From positions 1,240,001 to 1,304,000 of the forward strand of contig NC_064447.1 of NCBI RefSeq assembly GCF_023343835.1: a stretch of DNA of 64,000 nucleotides. Direction: 5' to 3'. Source of the DNA: Lagopus muta. Lineage: Eukaryota > Chordata > Aves > Galliformes > Phasianidae. Both the position numbers and the translations under genes were made by a program. Shown in pieces: positions 26,038-38,200 of this stretch; positions within the stretch are counted from its first letter, which is position 1; each line of letters opens with the position of its first letter. The notes below the pieces were generated by a model. That model did not search any database. It was not told the origin of the DNA and saw nothing but the letters and a program-made list of their open reading frames with translations.

Positions 26038-27303
26038 TTTTCATTCCCATTAACTCCATTTCCCTTGCAGAGGTGTCCAAAGCAGCTCCAAATGGGCCTC
26101 ACTTGTGTCAAATCTCAGTTCCAACTCCTCAATTCTGAGAAGTGCCCCCTGATTGAGAGCAGTACACTCCAAAGACCAGCCAAGAGACAAGGTGAGAGCG
26201 CTCAGAAACAAGAAATGAACAGACACAACAGCAGACCTGCTGTGCAGCAGTGGCAGCATACCAGAGGACAGGTGAGGTCTGCAGGCACTGCAGCCAGGCC
26301 CAGTGCTGCTTGGCCGTTACAGCCTGGGCCAGCTCACACCTTCACGGCATACAGACTCGTATGCGTGTTCAAAGCTACAAATTCTGATAGCCACAGAAGT
26401 AAAAAGGATCCTATACACCCCCCTGGAAGGCGCACAGAGGACGTCCATCCCCTACACAAGACACACGTGCAGCTCCTGCCTATTGCCAACATCCTCATCT
26501 CCTGAGGAGCAAGCTCTGCTTTCCTCCAAAGTCCCTCTGTGCCACAGAACACATGCTAGGCAGGAAGAGATGGCTGCTGAGTGGTGATACAGGCTGGTTT
26601 GTTTAGCAACAGAGATCAGTAAGTTAGTCTGAGGAGCAATATATTAGTTTAGCAGAAGGAAGCAGTGAGCGCTAGTCCTAAAACCTTCCATTTCTGCTTT
26701 GCTTGGTGTGTGATCAGCCTTGTTTTCTCTTAATTCCACTTCACAAGCAGCACTGCAGTCATGGCAGACTACTGATCTCTGCATCTCACCACGTGCAAGG
26801 ATGCTTTCCTTGGATTTTCACACACGTTGTGTTGGAAGTTGCTCACTGTGGCCTAAGAAGCAATGGAATTTGGCCAAACTGGGGAAAAACAGCTACAGCT
26901 CAACCAAAAGTCTCTGTGATGAGGCTGGCGGTGGAAAAAATGGGGATAAACTAAGTGGGCATATAACCAGCCACAATGCAACTGCAGGTGCCCAGGGGGA
27001 CTTGAGCACACATTGAGGAGTTCTTGGAAAAGAATGAATATGTATGGCAGTGTGCTGCACACATAGGAATTGACTGCTCACATGTAGAACCTCAACTCTG
27101 AGAGCTCAATTTCAAGCATTTTCTACACGAGGGTCATCTATCACATACTCTGTGACATCTAAACATGCTGCTGCATTTCGCTGATTCTATCTGGATCACA
27201 AAGCTGCCTCCACATACATTTAATAACCTTGAAAAGAATTTGGCAGATATGCGCTGCTGTGAAACATAGTATCTACCCACACAGGAAACACTTGGGAAAC
27301 AAA

Positions 27304-27620
27304 GAATCATAGCAGGGCCTGGGTTGCAAAGGCCCACAATGCTCATTCAGTGCCAACCCCTGCTGTGTGCAGGTTGCCAACCAGCAGCCCAGGCTGCCCA
27401 GAGCCACATCCAGCCTGGCCTTGAATGCCTGCAGAGATGGGGCATCATAGCCTCCTTGGGCAACCTGTTCCAGTGCCTCACCACCCTCTGGCTGAAAAAC
27501 TTCCTCCTCATATCCAACCTAAACTTCCCCTGTCTCAGTTTAAAACCACCCCCCGTTGTCCTATTGCTTTCCACACTCAGAAACAGCCATTCTCCCTCCA
27601 GTTCATACAGAATGGAGACG
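27304..27620 (-). mobile_element. CR1 LINE 3' part
   Basis: An antisense CR1 copy beginning AGAATCATAGCAGGGCCTGG and reading through the same consensus blocks as the copy at 21574. It lies upstream of the RNPS1 start codon, in its 5' untranslated intron. Confidence 0.92.
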
Positions 27621-28689
27621 AGCATCTCTGTGAACTGCCATCGTCATCAGCAGAGGCATCACACAGTAATCACACTGCATGTTCCTGGTGCACCAACAGC
27701 TGCATCGAAGGCAAAATTAGCTAACAAGGTCCTGCTGCTTCTGACCATCACCACCTTGATCCTCTACACTGCAGTGACACTCAGCTTTGGGAAGAGATCG
27801 CTACATTCCTGATTTTCAGCTTTACAGTTTTTCCCTAAGCAGCTATTGACTCTAGTAAGAAAGATGACAGACCCACAGCTTAGAAAAGGTCCCTGTGTCA
27901 AAGCAGCTGGCCTACTCCAAAGATGACATTTTCATTTCCTGGCCCTCTTCTCCTGAGCACACCACTCAGGCTTGTCTTATTTCTCCCTACACACCAAACA
28001 CTCTCACACCACTGCAGCCAGGACACCACAAGCTCAAAACCCATTTCCCAATGGCAGCCAGCTCCAGCTGCACCTTGCTGCAAGATGGGAAATGAAAGCT
28101 CAGAAGACCAACAAGTGCTTTGCCATTACCCTGCCTGCTGCCGGAGTGCTGGGAAGCACTGCATGTAAACAGCTGCCAGCAGCACCACTCTTCCGTGCAC
28201 CCACAGGGCTAGCACTTACCAGACACGACAACCAAATGAGGCTGACACATCCAGCAAACTTCTGTCAAAGTCAGCTTTCAGGCAGCCCTTAGGCTAATCA
28301 GCGTTCTTCTTTCACCCAATTAAAATATACTGTTCCCAAGAAAGTTTCACTTGGAAACCTCGGCCTGGGAGACGCAGCCCCTGGGCACTTTCACATGCAC
28401 ATGCTCAGGCGTTCACTGGAACACACCTCCATAAAGAATAACACTGCAGTGTGAGCGCATTAACAACACAAGGCATTCCTAAGCAACACCTCCCTTCCTA
28501 AAACGGAAACAAACTCCGATACCCCCCCCAACATCTCAGCATTCATGCAGCACCCAGCCCAGCACAGCCGGCCTCAGAGCACTCTAACAGGCCAGCTGCT
28601 CCCTGCACACAGTGAGCTCTGAGGAGACCTATGCCCATAGACAGCTGCAGCCAAGGCAACGACCTCGGCTCTCCCTAGGCCTTCTTGCC

Positions 28690-29290
28690 TGGCAGGCGCG
28701 TCCTGGAACGGCAACTTGCTTATAGGTCCTTGTTTGTCAAGCATAGAAAAGTTTTCCTCGCATGAATTAAGACTGACCCGAATCGGCAGCTTCTTTCAAC
28801 GCCGCCGCCTGGCTATAAGGGCAGCGCAGGGCCGGGCCTCAGCCGCTCACAGGCTGCAGTACGGCGCCGAGCGGAGCGAGACCCGCGGGGCGCTCCCGAC
28901 GCTTTGCCCGCCCGCTGCTGGGCGGCGGGACCCCCGGCCCCAGCTCCGCTGCAGGCCTCAGGCCCGGCTCCGCCCCTGCCCGGCCTCCCGCCTTCCTCCC
29001 CGCCCCCGGCCGCGGTAGGCCGCGGCGCCATCCCTGTCTCTCATCTCCCTCCATAACCACTCCATCGGCTCCCGCCGGCTCCCCTGAGCAATCCCGAGCG
29101 GCGGCGAGGCCGCACCGAGCGGCGGCCGGACGGATGGCGGCCGATGCCCGCGCAGACAATCAGCTCCCGCCCCACTCACATCCTCGGCGCCCTCCGCAAC
29201 CACCGCTCCGACCCGTCGCACACGATTAGCGCAGCGCGGGCGGGAAGAGCCTCCGCGTGGCGAGCAGTGATGACGTCACGGGGAGGGAGG
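28690..29290 (-). promoter_or_regulatory. CpG-island promoter and probable non-coding first exon of RNPS1
   Basis: Very G+C-rich, CpG-dense sequence lies about 2.7-3.2 kb upstream of the RNPS1 ATG. No coding exon is recognisable here, so a 5' UTR exon spliced to the exon at about 26040 is inferred. The outer edge carries a perfect palindromic cAMP-response element (TGACGTCA, 29271-29278). The stretch 26038-28690 otherwise holds intron and one CR1 copy. Confidence 0.65.
29271..29278. promoter_or_regulatory. Palindromic CRE (TGACGTCA)
   Basis: A full consensus CREB/ATF site in the CpG island upstream of RNPS1. Position and match are seen directly; regulation by CREB/ATF is inferred. Confidence 0.6.
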
Positions 29291-29347
29291 GATGGAGGAG
29301 GGGGCAGCAGCTCGGGCGCCTTAAAGGCACCGTTTGGGTGCTCCGTG

Positions 29348-29975
29348 TTACAGAATCACAGAATGGCCGGGGTTGGAAGGGACCTCAAGGATCACGAAGC
29401 TCCAGCACCCTGCCACACGCAGGGCCACCAACCTCCCCATTTCATACCAGCCCAGGCTGCCCAGGGCCCCATCCAACCTGGCCTTGAACACCTCCATGGA
29501 TGGACGGGGCATCACAGCCTCTCTGGGCAGCTGTTCCAGCACCTCAACACTCTCACAGCAAAGAACTTCCCCTGACATCCAACCTCAATCTGCCCTCCCT
29601 CAACTTCAAACCATTTCCCCTTGTCCTGCTGTTATCCACCCTTTTCAGGAGTTGACTCCCCTCCTGTCTGTAGGCTCCCTTTAGGTACTGCAGGCTGCAA
29701 TGAGGTCACCCCCAGCCTTCTTTTCTCCAGGCTGAACAAGCCCAGCTCCCTCAGCCTGTCTTTGTAGTGGAGGTGCTGCAGCCCCTGATCATCTCTGTGG
29801 CTCCCCTGCACCCTCTCCAAGAGCTCCCTGTCTTGCTTGTCCTGGGGGCTCCAGATCTGGACGCAGTACTCCAGCCAACCCGTGTCCATCCGGGCATTGC
29901 CATGTTCTCCTCCAGCCCATTCCAATGCCTGACCACTCTTTCAGAGAAAAAGTTTTTCCTAATACTCATGGGAAT
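29348..29975 (-). mobile_element. Long CR1 LINE 3' copy (probably two fragments)
   Basis: Antisense CR1 from the terminus (ACAGAATCACAGAATGGCC) through about 530 bases of ORF2 tail, up to 'ctggacgcagtactccagcc'. A further CR1-like block at about 29885-29975 ('ccattccaatgcctgaccactctttcagagaaaaag') may be a second fragment joined to it. It begins directly outside the RNPS1 CpG island. Confidence 0.9.
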
Positions 29976-30039
29976 GCAGTGTTGTTTCTGCATTAGATCT
30001 TTAAAAGGACAATTGATTTGAAGAATTAGAACATAATGT

Positions 30040-30722
30040 TTTTGTATTCTGTAACTTATCCTTAGAAATAGTTGATGTAAAAAGTAGGAATACTGTATAC
30101 CTTAGCAGCCTGTTTTAGAAACATAACTGCTGATTTATGTGATTAATTCTTTCTTGCAAAACTGCAATAGTTTTTAAATGTTCCAAACAATGTGGGCATA
30201 GTGCTAGGGATTAGAAAACATATTGTAGGGTTGTTTTGTTAGGATAAGAAACTCTCAGCAAAAGAAAAACAGATTTTACAAACATCAAAGAAGCCAGGGC
30301 CTCTACACAAGGCTGGGCTGCCTCACTCTGTGGGAAGATTGGGAGGCAACAGGCAGGCATCAAGATACTCCCCTCTATCCTCCTTCCGAGCTTATCTCTA
30401 TGCAAGGAAGGACAAGCAGATGTCCAGAAACAATGACCAAGTGTGGACAAAGTGCTATAAGCTAATTAAATAATTAGAGGTTTATGCTTAGCCAGCAAAG
30501 ATTTAAGTTTAGCCAGGTATGTTTAGTTGAGCATCGGTAAGATTGTGAATCTGCAGTACTCAGCCAACGAGGAACCAGGGGAGAAAGAGATAAGCATCGA
30601 GTAATAGGGCACAAAAGATGTAATGCTGTTTTCTGTGTGCTCTCCTGTTTGCAGGGAGGGCTACCATTGCAACTGCAAATAAAATTTGCTTTATCAGAGA
30701 TACTGTTCTGGATATTTCCAAC
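30040..30722 (+). mobile_element. Candidate solo LTR of an endogenous retrovirus
   Basis: An A/T-rich stretch without coding potential that looks like an LTR. It has a TG-type start near 30040, AATAAA at 30678-30683 followed by a T-rich U5-like segment, and an end in CCAACA near 30722. No clear target-site duplication was found and no internal viral genes adjoin it, so the borders are guesses. Confidence 0.35.
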
Positions 30723-31077
30723 ATACTCAAACTGGACTTCTCTTGCTGCAACTTGAGGCATTGTCTCTTGTCCTATCCAGTAATGTAATACCAACACCTG
30801 GATCAGTTGCCAGCTGGCTGTCACTCCATTCACCACCACTCTCTGGGCCCAGCCTCCCTGCCTGTTCTTTACCCAGCAAAGTGAGAAGACTTCACCAGAA
30901 CTGGAGCTGAGCTGTCTGACACTGCATGACATGCTGAGGGCTGGGGATGAGCGAGCAAAGGAGGAAGGGCCCAGCATGCAGCACCAGCCACCTCCTGCAG
31001 CAGGCAGCCTGAGACACACGGGATGTAATTTCTGGATGTTCAAATTACTGCAAAAGTGCAGCTTCAAAATGCCACAA

Positions 31078-31197
31078 AGGTGGGATGTGGCTCTGGGCAG
31101 CCTGGTCTAGTGGCTGGCGACTCTGCATGTACCTGGGGGGGCTGAAACAAGATGATCTTTGAGGTCCTTTTCAACCCATTCTACGATTCTTTGATAC
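31078..31197 (+). mobile_element. CR1 LINE 3' end, sense
   Basis: A short sense copy ('gatgtggctctgggcagcct', then 'gatgatctttgaggtcc') ending in CATTCTACGATTCTTTGAT. Confidence 0.88.
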
Positions 31198-32790
31198 TGC
31201 GATCTCCACCGCCTGCCCTCTGCAGCTCTCATCTACAAGGTCACTCGTGAGTAACAGCGTGTGGGATGGCCTTTAGCTGCAAACAACTCTGGATCAAAGT
31301 GCAGTCTACATCTGGTTAATGCCCCTTTTTTTTGCCATGGAAGAAGTACAGCGCAAAGCAGTACAACCAAACAACTAGTGCTGTTTCTTCCCTGGCTTTC
31401 TGTAGATGATCTGCAGCAGTCTCTGTGCCTTCTTGGCACATAAAACGTGTTAAGGTCTTTTTCAAGACCAGTGTACGCCTGTGAAAGAGGGATTTGGAGA
31501 AGATGTGTGGATGGCATCTGCTTGGCAGCAGCCACCCAATGTGATCCCTGGTACAAACTGTATTTTGCAAAACATTGTGCTGTGCTGTGCTTTCCTGGGG
31601 GCTGTTTGTTCAGGGAGGTGAGGCCCCCCGCTATGTTTGCTGAGCAGCAGATGCAGGACTGATTTTCCAAGGATGCCTGCAGGTGAACGAAGCTGACAGA
31701 AAATGGAAAAAACCTCCCCTGCTGTAGAAGACATGCACACATGTATATGTGCATTGTTCCCATATTTACAAGTATATCCCTATGTACATGTGGTGTGTGA
31801 CTGTGTTGTGACCCACTGTCCTTGCCATGCATTCCCTGCATGGGGAAGGGGGAGCCCAGGAGGTGCAGTCATGTGTGTGTACCCAGACTTTCTTTACAGT
31901 GACATATAAATGGTTGCTTTTGCTTCTCTCAATGGTATGAGACAGCAGCACCTACAGACCTGATGGGTGGACTCCCAGGCACCAAGCTACAGCTTACCAC
32001 AGCTTTTCCTGCCACCAAGCAGATACAAAGCTCCAGCAGGGACCTGATGGACTCCCACAGAGACATGCTGCTGGGCAGGACTTGCACCCAGCTCCCCACA
32101 GAGCTGAGTCCTGGGGGCCCAGACTGGGCACTGGGACACAGCTGCACCATGGCCACTTGCAGACCTGAGCAGCCATGGGTCTGAGTGCGGTGGCACACCA
32201 CCAATGAGGAGCAGCACTCACACATCACTGCCGCAGAGCTGGCACAACCCTGATACTCCGGCTGTGTCTGAAACAAGGGGGCTGCCCTGGTCAGCCACAG
32301 CCATCCGAGGAGGTCATAACAACAGGGAGTGATAACAGACCTCAGAATGGCTTTGTGAGTGGATTTGGAGTTACCCTGTTTATTACTCACCCTAGTCCTC
32401 CAACAACCCATCTGTCTGTCAGGAGAGATGCACACCCTCCCGAACCTGCTCTTCTTCTGCTTTCTTCCCCACCCTTCTCTGATGCACTGCTCACATCGGG
32501 CAGAGCAAAGCCCGTTAGTATCCTCCATGCCCTTGTGGGACTGGGGCATCAGGTGGGACCCTACAGAGCATATGAGCAAAGAAGTTTTTCTGCCAGCCAG
32601 AGCCCCCTCCTCGTTCCCTGTGTCTGGGCCCTGTGTCATCACACGGCTCCATAGCCACCAGCCTGGTAGCAGAGTGCTAACAGTGCCCTAGCACTGCATG
32701 GTGATGTCTGGTTGTCACTGTGTCCCTGCTCTGCTCTGTGCTGTGGGGTTGAGCGGCGGCACCAGCTAGGTATAGGTGCTGAGAGTGATG

Positions 32791-33911
32791 GGATGCCTGG
32801 ATACTACACCAAGAAGACTGTAGGACTGCATAGGGCTGGGATGAGCTTCTGCAAGATCAAGAATGTTCTTGAGCTGGATGGCATCCAGGTGATACCACAG
32901 GCTGTCCACCGCTTCATCAAGCAGAATAGCATGGAGCCAGAGACAGCAGTAGCTGACTGAGGTGCAGAACAGCCCTGGTCCATGGAGCAGAGACACGTGG
33001 CTGAGCAACCCCAGATACTGGGCACACAGCTCCGTGCACTGCCCAGCACAACTCCTGCCATCAGCCAGCACAGCAAGGAGGATATTCAGATTGTCAGCAT
33101 GACCTCGCTCTGCCAGGGTGGTGAGGGCTCACCTGCAGGATGGCCCCCTGGGAGGAGTACAGCTGGGTCCCCACCCAGTCCTGCAGGGCGAGGGCTCCAT
33201 GCTCCTCTCCTCTAGGAAGTTTGGGGATGGGATCGCCTATTGAGGCATTTCTCTTCTGCCCCTTGCAGGTGACAATGCCCCCACGGCTCCACAGAGCTGC
33301 TGACACTAGGGACCACAGCTGCCCCCATAGAGATGCCACCCATCTTGGTGAGGCTGGTTGTGCTCCCTGCCAGGAGCCCACCCCTGGTGGTAAAGACAAT
33401 GCTTCTAGACAGGGCTCTTCAGCAGAAAAGGCAGGATGCTGGGTGACAAAGCAGGTTCCAGAGGAGCAGTCAGCTCCAGCTGGAGCAGGCACTGTGGTGC
33501 CTACAGGAGTAGTCCTGCGTGGTGCCCTGCTGTATCTTGGTCCAGACCAGGCTGGGAGAAGCATGGGGGAAGAAAGTGCCAGACCTCACTGAAGGAGCAG
33601 CTGGTGATTTTTCACTTCTCTCATGCCTCCTGCTGTTTCAGGTCAAAGATGCCAGCACTCAGACTGCCCTGCCCAATCCCACAAGCCCTAGAAATTACGA
33701 CCCCTCTTGAGGTGGAGCAGCACTTCTTGCTGCTCCTGACTCCCATGCCATTGCTGAGAAGCTGGATGCTGTACACACGGAGACCCAGGAGCTGAGGCAG
33801 GCACTGCACACAGAGCTGAAGAGGCAGTGCCACCTGGAGCACCAGCAGGAATGTCAGCAGCGGCTCCAGCAGGAAATGCTGATGATGCTGCAGCAGCTCA
33901 GCTCCACATGA
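32791..33911 (+). pseudogene. Decayed gene remnant: transposase-type helix-turn-helix plus coiled coil
   Basis: The segment at 32791-32960 encodes TKKTVGLHRAGMSFCKIKNV followed by LELDGIQVIPQAVHRFIKQ. This resembles the N-terminal helix-turn-helix of Tc1/mariner-like transposases and proteins derived from them. A second segment with a good 3' splice site (tcctgctgtttcag before 33642) encodes VKDASTQTALPNPTSP. After a stop and a frame change, it encodes a Glu/Gln-rich coiled coil to 33911 (AIAEKLDAVHTETQELRQAL, then HLEHQQECQQRLQQEMLMML). The frame break and stops argue for a dead copy, although unrecognised splicing could rescue part of it. I do not know the family name. Confidence 0.45.
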
Positions 33912-34399
33912 ACCACGATGCTGTGCCGACCAACCAGCCCTGCATCCATTCAGCAGCACGGCTAAGCCCTCACCCATAGTGCCAGTTCAGGATGGAGCTC
34001 CTCTGACCTTTCGTGAAGGCAGGGTGTTCCAGCATGGCTGCATTGACAGCAGGGTGAGCTGGCACCACAGGAGGACAAAGTCATGAAGCTAATGCCTCAG
34101 AGTCTGTGGCAGCTGCCTAAAGGCTACATGGATTATCTGCAGAGAAAGTCTGGTGACCCCAGCTGTTGGTGCTACAGAACTGCTGCAGCAGAGGTTTCAG
34201 AGGTATGATGCTCTGAACTCCCTTGCCTGGACAAGAGGGGATCAGGGGAGGCTGAAAGACTTTCACTGCTGTAGGGCTGTGCATGAGCCAAGGAGGTTTC
34301 CTTCTGGTCATCACAGCACAAAATCTGTTTGTTTCTTTCAACTCCTTTAGTTTGAGGTAAAAAATTAGAAGTGTAAAAATAGTTCAGGCATGTTGTGTA

Positions 34400-34455
34400 C
34401 GTATGTGTGTGTGTGTATACACCTGTGTATGTACCCACATATGCATATATACACA
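34400..34455 (+). repeat. TG/TA-rich simple repeat
   Basis: A GTATGTGTGTGTGTGTATAC tract followed by CACATATGCATATATACACAT. It can form imperfect hairpins. Confidence 0.7.
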
Positions 34456-34971
34456 TGGGGTTTTGCAGGTCCTGGAGGAAGAGGGAGCTGGACAGCTTGT
34501 CTGCCACCTGCAGACACAAGCCCGGCCTTGGTGGTGGTGGCTGTGCCACTGTAGGTGTACCTGGGAGCATTAGAAGTCTGCTGCCATCTCAGTGCAATCA
34601 TTCAATTCAATGTTGGTGTAATTTTGGAAACGTCTGAAAAGCAATGGACAAAGTAAAACGAAAGATCAGTTACTCCATTCTTCGGCAGAAAGCAGGGAAT
34701 GATTGTTCCATCTCCCCTCCTGTGTCTGGGCACCAGGCTCTCACTCTTCATCTCAGCTTTGCACTTAAAATGAAGAGGCTGGATGACCAGTCTTCAATCA
34801 CTGAGTTTACCATGGTGCCTGTTAGCATTGTGGGGAAAAACAGGCAGAACACCTACACAAGTAGATTGGCTTTAAGCTGCCTTGATTTCTGGAAAAGACT
34901 CTCTAGACCTGGCAGTATTTTTCACACTCCCTTGTAAAATACTTCCTGAGTTTTCCATTCCTCAAACGTGA

Positions 34972-34977
34972 TTTAAT
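34972..34977 (-). terminator. Possible poly(A) signal (ATTAAA) of the LTD membrane-protein gene
   Basis: The common variant ATTAAA on the minus strand lies about 300 bases after the stop codon at 35278. No AATAAA was seen between them. Confidence 0.35.
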
Positions 34978-35277
34978 AACTTTCCTCTCTTCTCGCACTT
35001 GCATAGCAGCACCCTAGCCTATGATAAAAGAAGATCACGGAATCTTCATCACCTGAGTTGGTTAAATAACCCACCCACCAACACTGCTTTTGACCACTGG
35101 AACGTTAAGCAGCCTGCTAGCAACGCTAGGGCCATCCAGTAATTGTTTAAAGCGGTGCTGTAACGTGGAAGCTGTCTCCTCTCAAGCCTATCCTCAACCA
35201 TCCGTCGCTTCCAGCTCACTCCAAGGAGCAGCCCTTCCACCCATGGTTTTATCAGTGGTTACCTTAGGATCAGTTTC

Positions 35278-38200
35278 TCACCTTTTGATGAAGTGCAACG
35301 CCAGGCCCACCAGCAAGAGCACGAGCAGCAGAGCTCCCACGACAAACAGGGCGATCTCCCAGCTGTGGAGGGAGGCTGGGGGTGTGAAGGCAGAGATGGG
35401 GTGTTGCAGTCAGGACCCTGCCCAGCACGGTGTGCCACGAGGGGGCCGTCTTCAGCCCCCATCTCACTCCTCTTCCACCTGCCTGCAAACACCCTGTGGA
35501 ACTCTAGCTCTGGCTGGCTTCAAGCAGCCAGCACTGGGGCTTCTTGAATGGGGCTACCCCAGGCCCACAGGCAGATGCAGGCACCCAGACTTCCAGGGGC
35601 ACCAAGATGGCAAGGTGACTGCCCTATCACCCCTTACAGTGAAGCAGCCAGCCATCGTTACCCCACTCCCCATCACCCATCAGTGCCAGAAGACAGCTTT
35701 GTGTAAGCAGCAGCACCAGATGTGCGAGCCCAGCCCTTCTGGTGCTGATCCCCATGCCCAGCTCTGCTCCCACTCACAACTGCTTTGCGATGACACTGGC
35801 GTTCTTCTTTGGGCCATACACTCGGGGCTGGTTTCCAACTCTCTTCCATCCACAGAGAAGCGGTGGGGACTGGCCAGGAGGTCCTTGCGCCAGCTCTCCA
35901 CGGGCTGCTGCTGCTCTGGCAGTGGAACATGCATCCGACCTGAGATCTTCACCACAGAGTCTACACACGTCAGGTTCAGCTCTGCAGAGAAGCACCGGCA
36001 TGCCTTGAGCAGGGGGGAGCCCACCTGCTGCATGGCAACACCTTGCTCCTGCTCCAGGAACCACCTCCTCCCCCCATGCTCTCTTCACCACCTTCTGTAG
36101 GGCACCGCACTTCATAACAAGCAACCTGAGCACGTGCTCTGGCTTTTCTTTTTTCAGCAACAAAATGGGCTGGGAGTGTCCTCTGAATCCAGTAAAGTCC
36201 TTCGAACTCTGCTTCATAAATTATGATCTTTACCCACTGGTCAGAACTGTCTGAAACTGCTCAAAGGAACAAAGATGTGTTCATAGAATCATAGAATCAT
36301 GGAATGGCTTGGGTTGGAAGGGATCCCAAGGATCAAGTTCCAAATCCCCTGCCACAGGCAGGGTTGCTAACCACTAGACTAAGCACCAGATCAGATTGCC
36401 CAGGGCCCCATCAAACCTGATAGAAATCAGATAGTGTTAGAGCAGGGGAGGACTGACAGCCAGCATGACTGCAGAGCCCTCATTTCCTTCAAGCTCAGCC
36501 AATAAATAAAAAATATTTCTTCATAACCTCGAGAAGAGGAAGAGCTCTAAAACTTCCAGAAGTGACTTTTTGCTCCAGGTACTTCAAATAAGCATAGGAG
36601 CCTGGCTGAGAAAGGGTTGAGAACTATCCTAAACTTTGCGGGTTTAGGATATTCGGTTTGTCTCACAGACACCTGAGGGCACCCTTCACAAAGCCCTTCT
36701 GAGGCAGCTGTCCTAAATCATAACCAACATGACCAACTCAGTGGGGAGATCAGAACTGTCACCCCAGGCTGTCTGGCTCAGAAGCCCTGCACAAGGGACA
36801 AGGACCATTTCAGAAAGTGTGTGACACCCGTGTAAGGGGCAATGAGGCCCATCTCCACCATCCCATGACATACTGGATGAATTCTGCCTTTAGAACTGGC
36901 CCTTGGACGTGACTTACAGAAGAATGTGTGGCTTCGAGATGCTTTGGTTAACCTGGAAACTCCCATTTCTTGGTCCCTCTAGGCTGCCCTTCCCCTATAG
37001 GCAGCCCACTGTGGACTCTCAGCACGAGCAGCCCGTAGGTTGGGCTGAGAAGGGACTGGCTGCTGGGCAATGAGCCCTCCTGGACCTCCAGAGTAATGGG
37101 AACACAGCCCTCCCTTTGGTGCCCAGTGCAGTGGCTGAGGGGGGCACGGTGCAAACCAGGGAGATGGAGAGGAGCACCAACCTTGCAGGTAGAGCTCAGA
37201 GACACCACAGGAGCATTTCTCCTCCAGAGAGCTCACCAAGGCCTTCCTCAAGCTTTCCAGCATCCTCTCATGGTTCAGGATCCACACAGAGCAATCTGTG
37301 GGAAGAGAAGTGGTCGCCTCTTGAGTGCAGCTCAGCCCCAGTGATGGCATCCCCATCGCACTCCCGATGCTAAATACTCAGCTTCCTGCCTGAGCTCAGG
37401 AGCGAAGCTCAGCAGGCATGGATACAATTCGGTGGGACCTCGAGCGGGAGCTGCAGCCTGCAGGTGTCTCAAATGAAACATGCAGCCACTTTCACACAAG
37501 CGTGCACCAAAACCACGAGCAAGAGTGCCGACTTGGGACAGTGGTATGTTTTCCATCACATCAACAGTGCAGGGAAGGTTTCCTGCCAGCCCCTCACCTC
37601 CCACAGGCAGCCGTGGCCTGCACCACACTGCTTCCACATGCTGGTGGGGGCACACAGCTCTGCTTACTGGGTATCAGGAAGCACAGGTCCAGACCCACGG
37701 CAAAGGTGCCCTGAGGACAGCTGTTCTGCAGACCGGGGGTAGGCTCCGAGATGGCAAACTGCAGCTCTGTGCTGGCATCACTGGAGGGGCAGCGGCTCAA
37801 GGACACCGACCTGTCCACCAGAAGAGGAGTGTAAGCACATCAATGCCATCATCAAAGACATTTATCTGTCTTTGAGGCTCCAACCAGACACCCCCTCAGT
37901 GCTCCCAATCCCTGCACTGCCAGGGATGACAGACAGTTTGCTGGAGCTGAAATCAGCCTTTACAGGGCTGTGACAGATGGGAGCAGCTGACCCCATCAGC
38001 TGGACTGCACTGGGGCTTGGTCATAGTAAACCTATTCAAGGAGACTGGTTTCTGGAGGAGGTCTTTCAGTACAATTTTTCAGCCAGCCAGAAGCTGGAGA
38101 CTTTGATTTTCTGAGAAAAGGGTGCTCCTATGGCTGCTCCTGGTTCACGTGTGCTCCCAGGGGCAGGCTGCCAACACAGAACCTCTATCCGAGCCACTGT

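Noticed and set aside
31233..31841. 202-codon open frame on the minus strand
   Set aside because: No recognisable motif, no promoter or splice support, and it adjoins a CR1 end.
31929..32642. 237-codon open frame on the minus strand, and a plus-strand frame overlapping it
   Set aside because: Composition is low in structure, with no domain, splice context or signal. It lies among repeat-derived and decayed sequence, so it is probably chance.
35259..35492. Open frame SPCLSWELCCSCSCWWAWRC over the last LTD-gene exon
   Set aside because: It would need the acceptor at the later AG and gives no membrane span. The upstream acceptor restores the hydrophobic frame.
35774..36217. Open frame ending GPKKNASVIAKQL as an alternative reading of the penultimate LTD-gene exon
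   Set aside because: The frame LNLTCVDSVVKISG is homologous to the equivalent exon of the first repeat and joins in phase to the membrane-span exon through a good acceptor.
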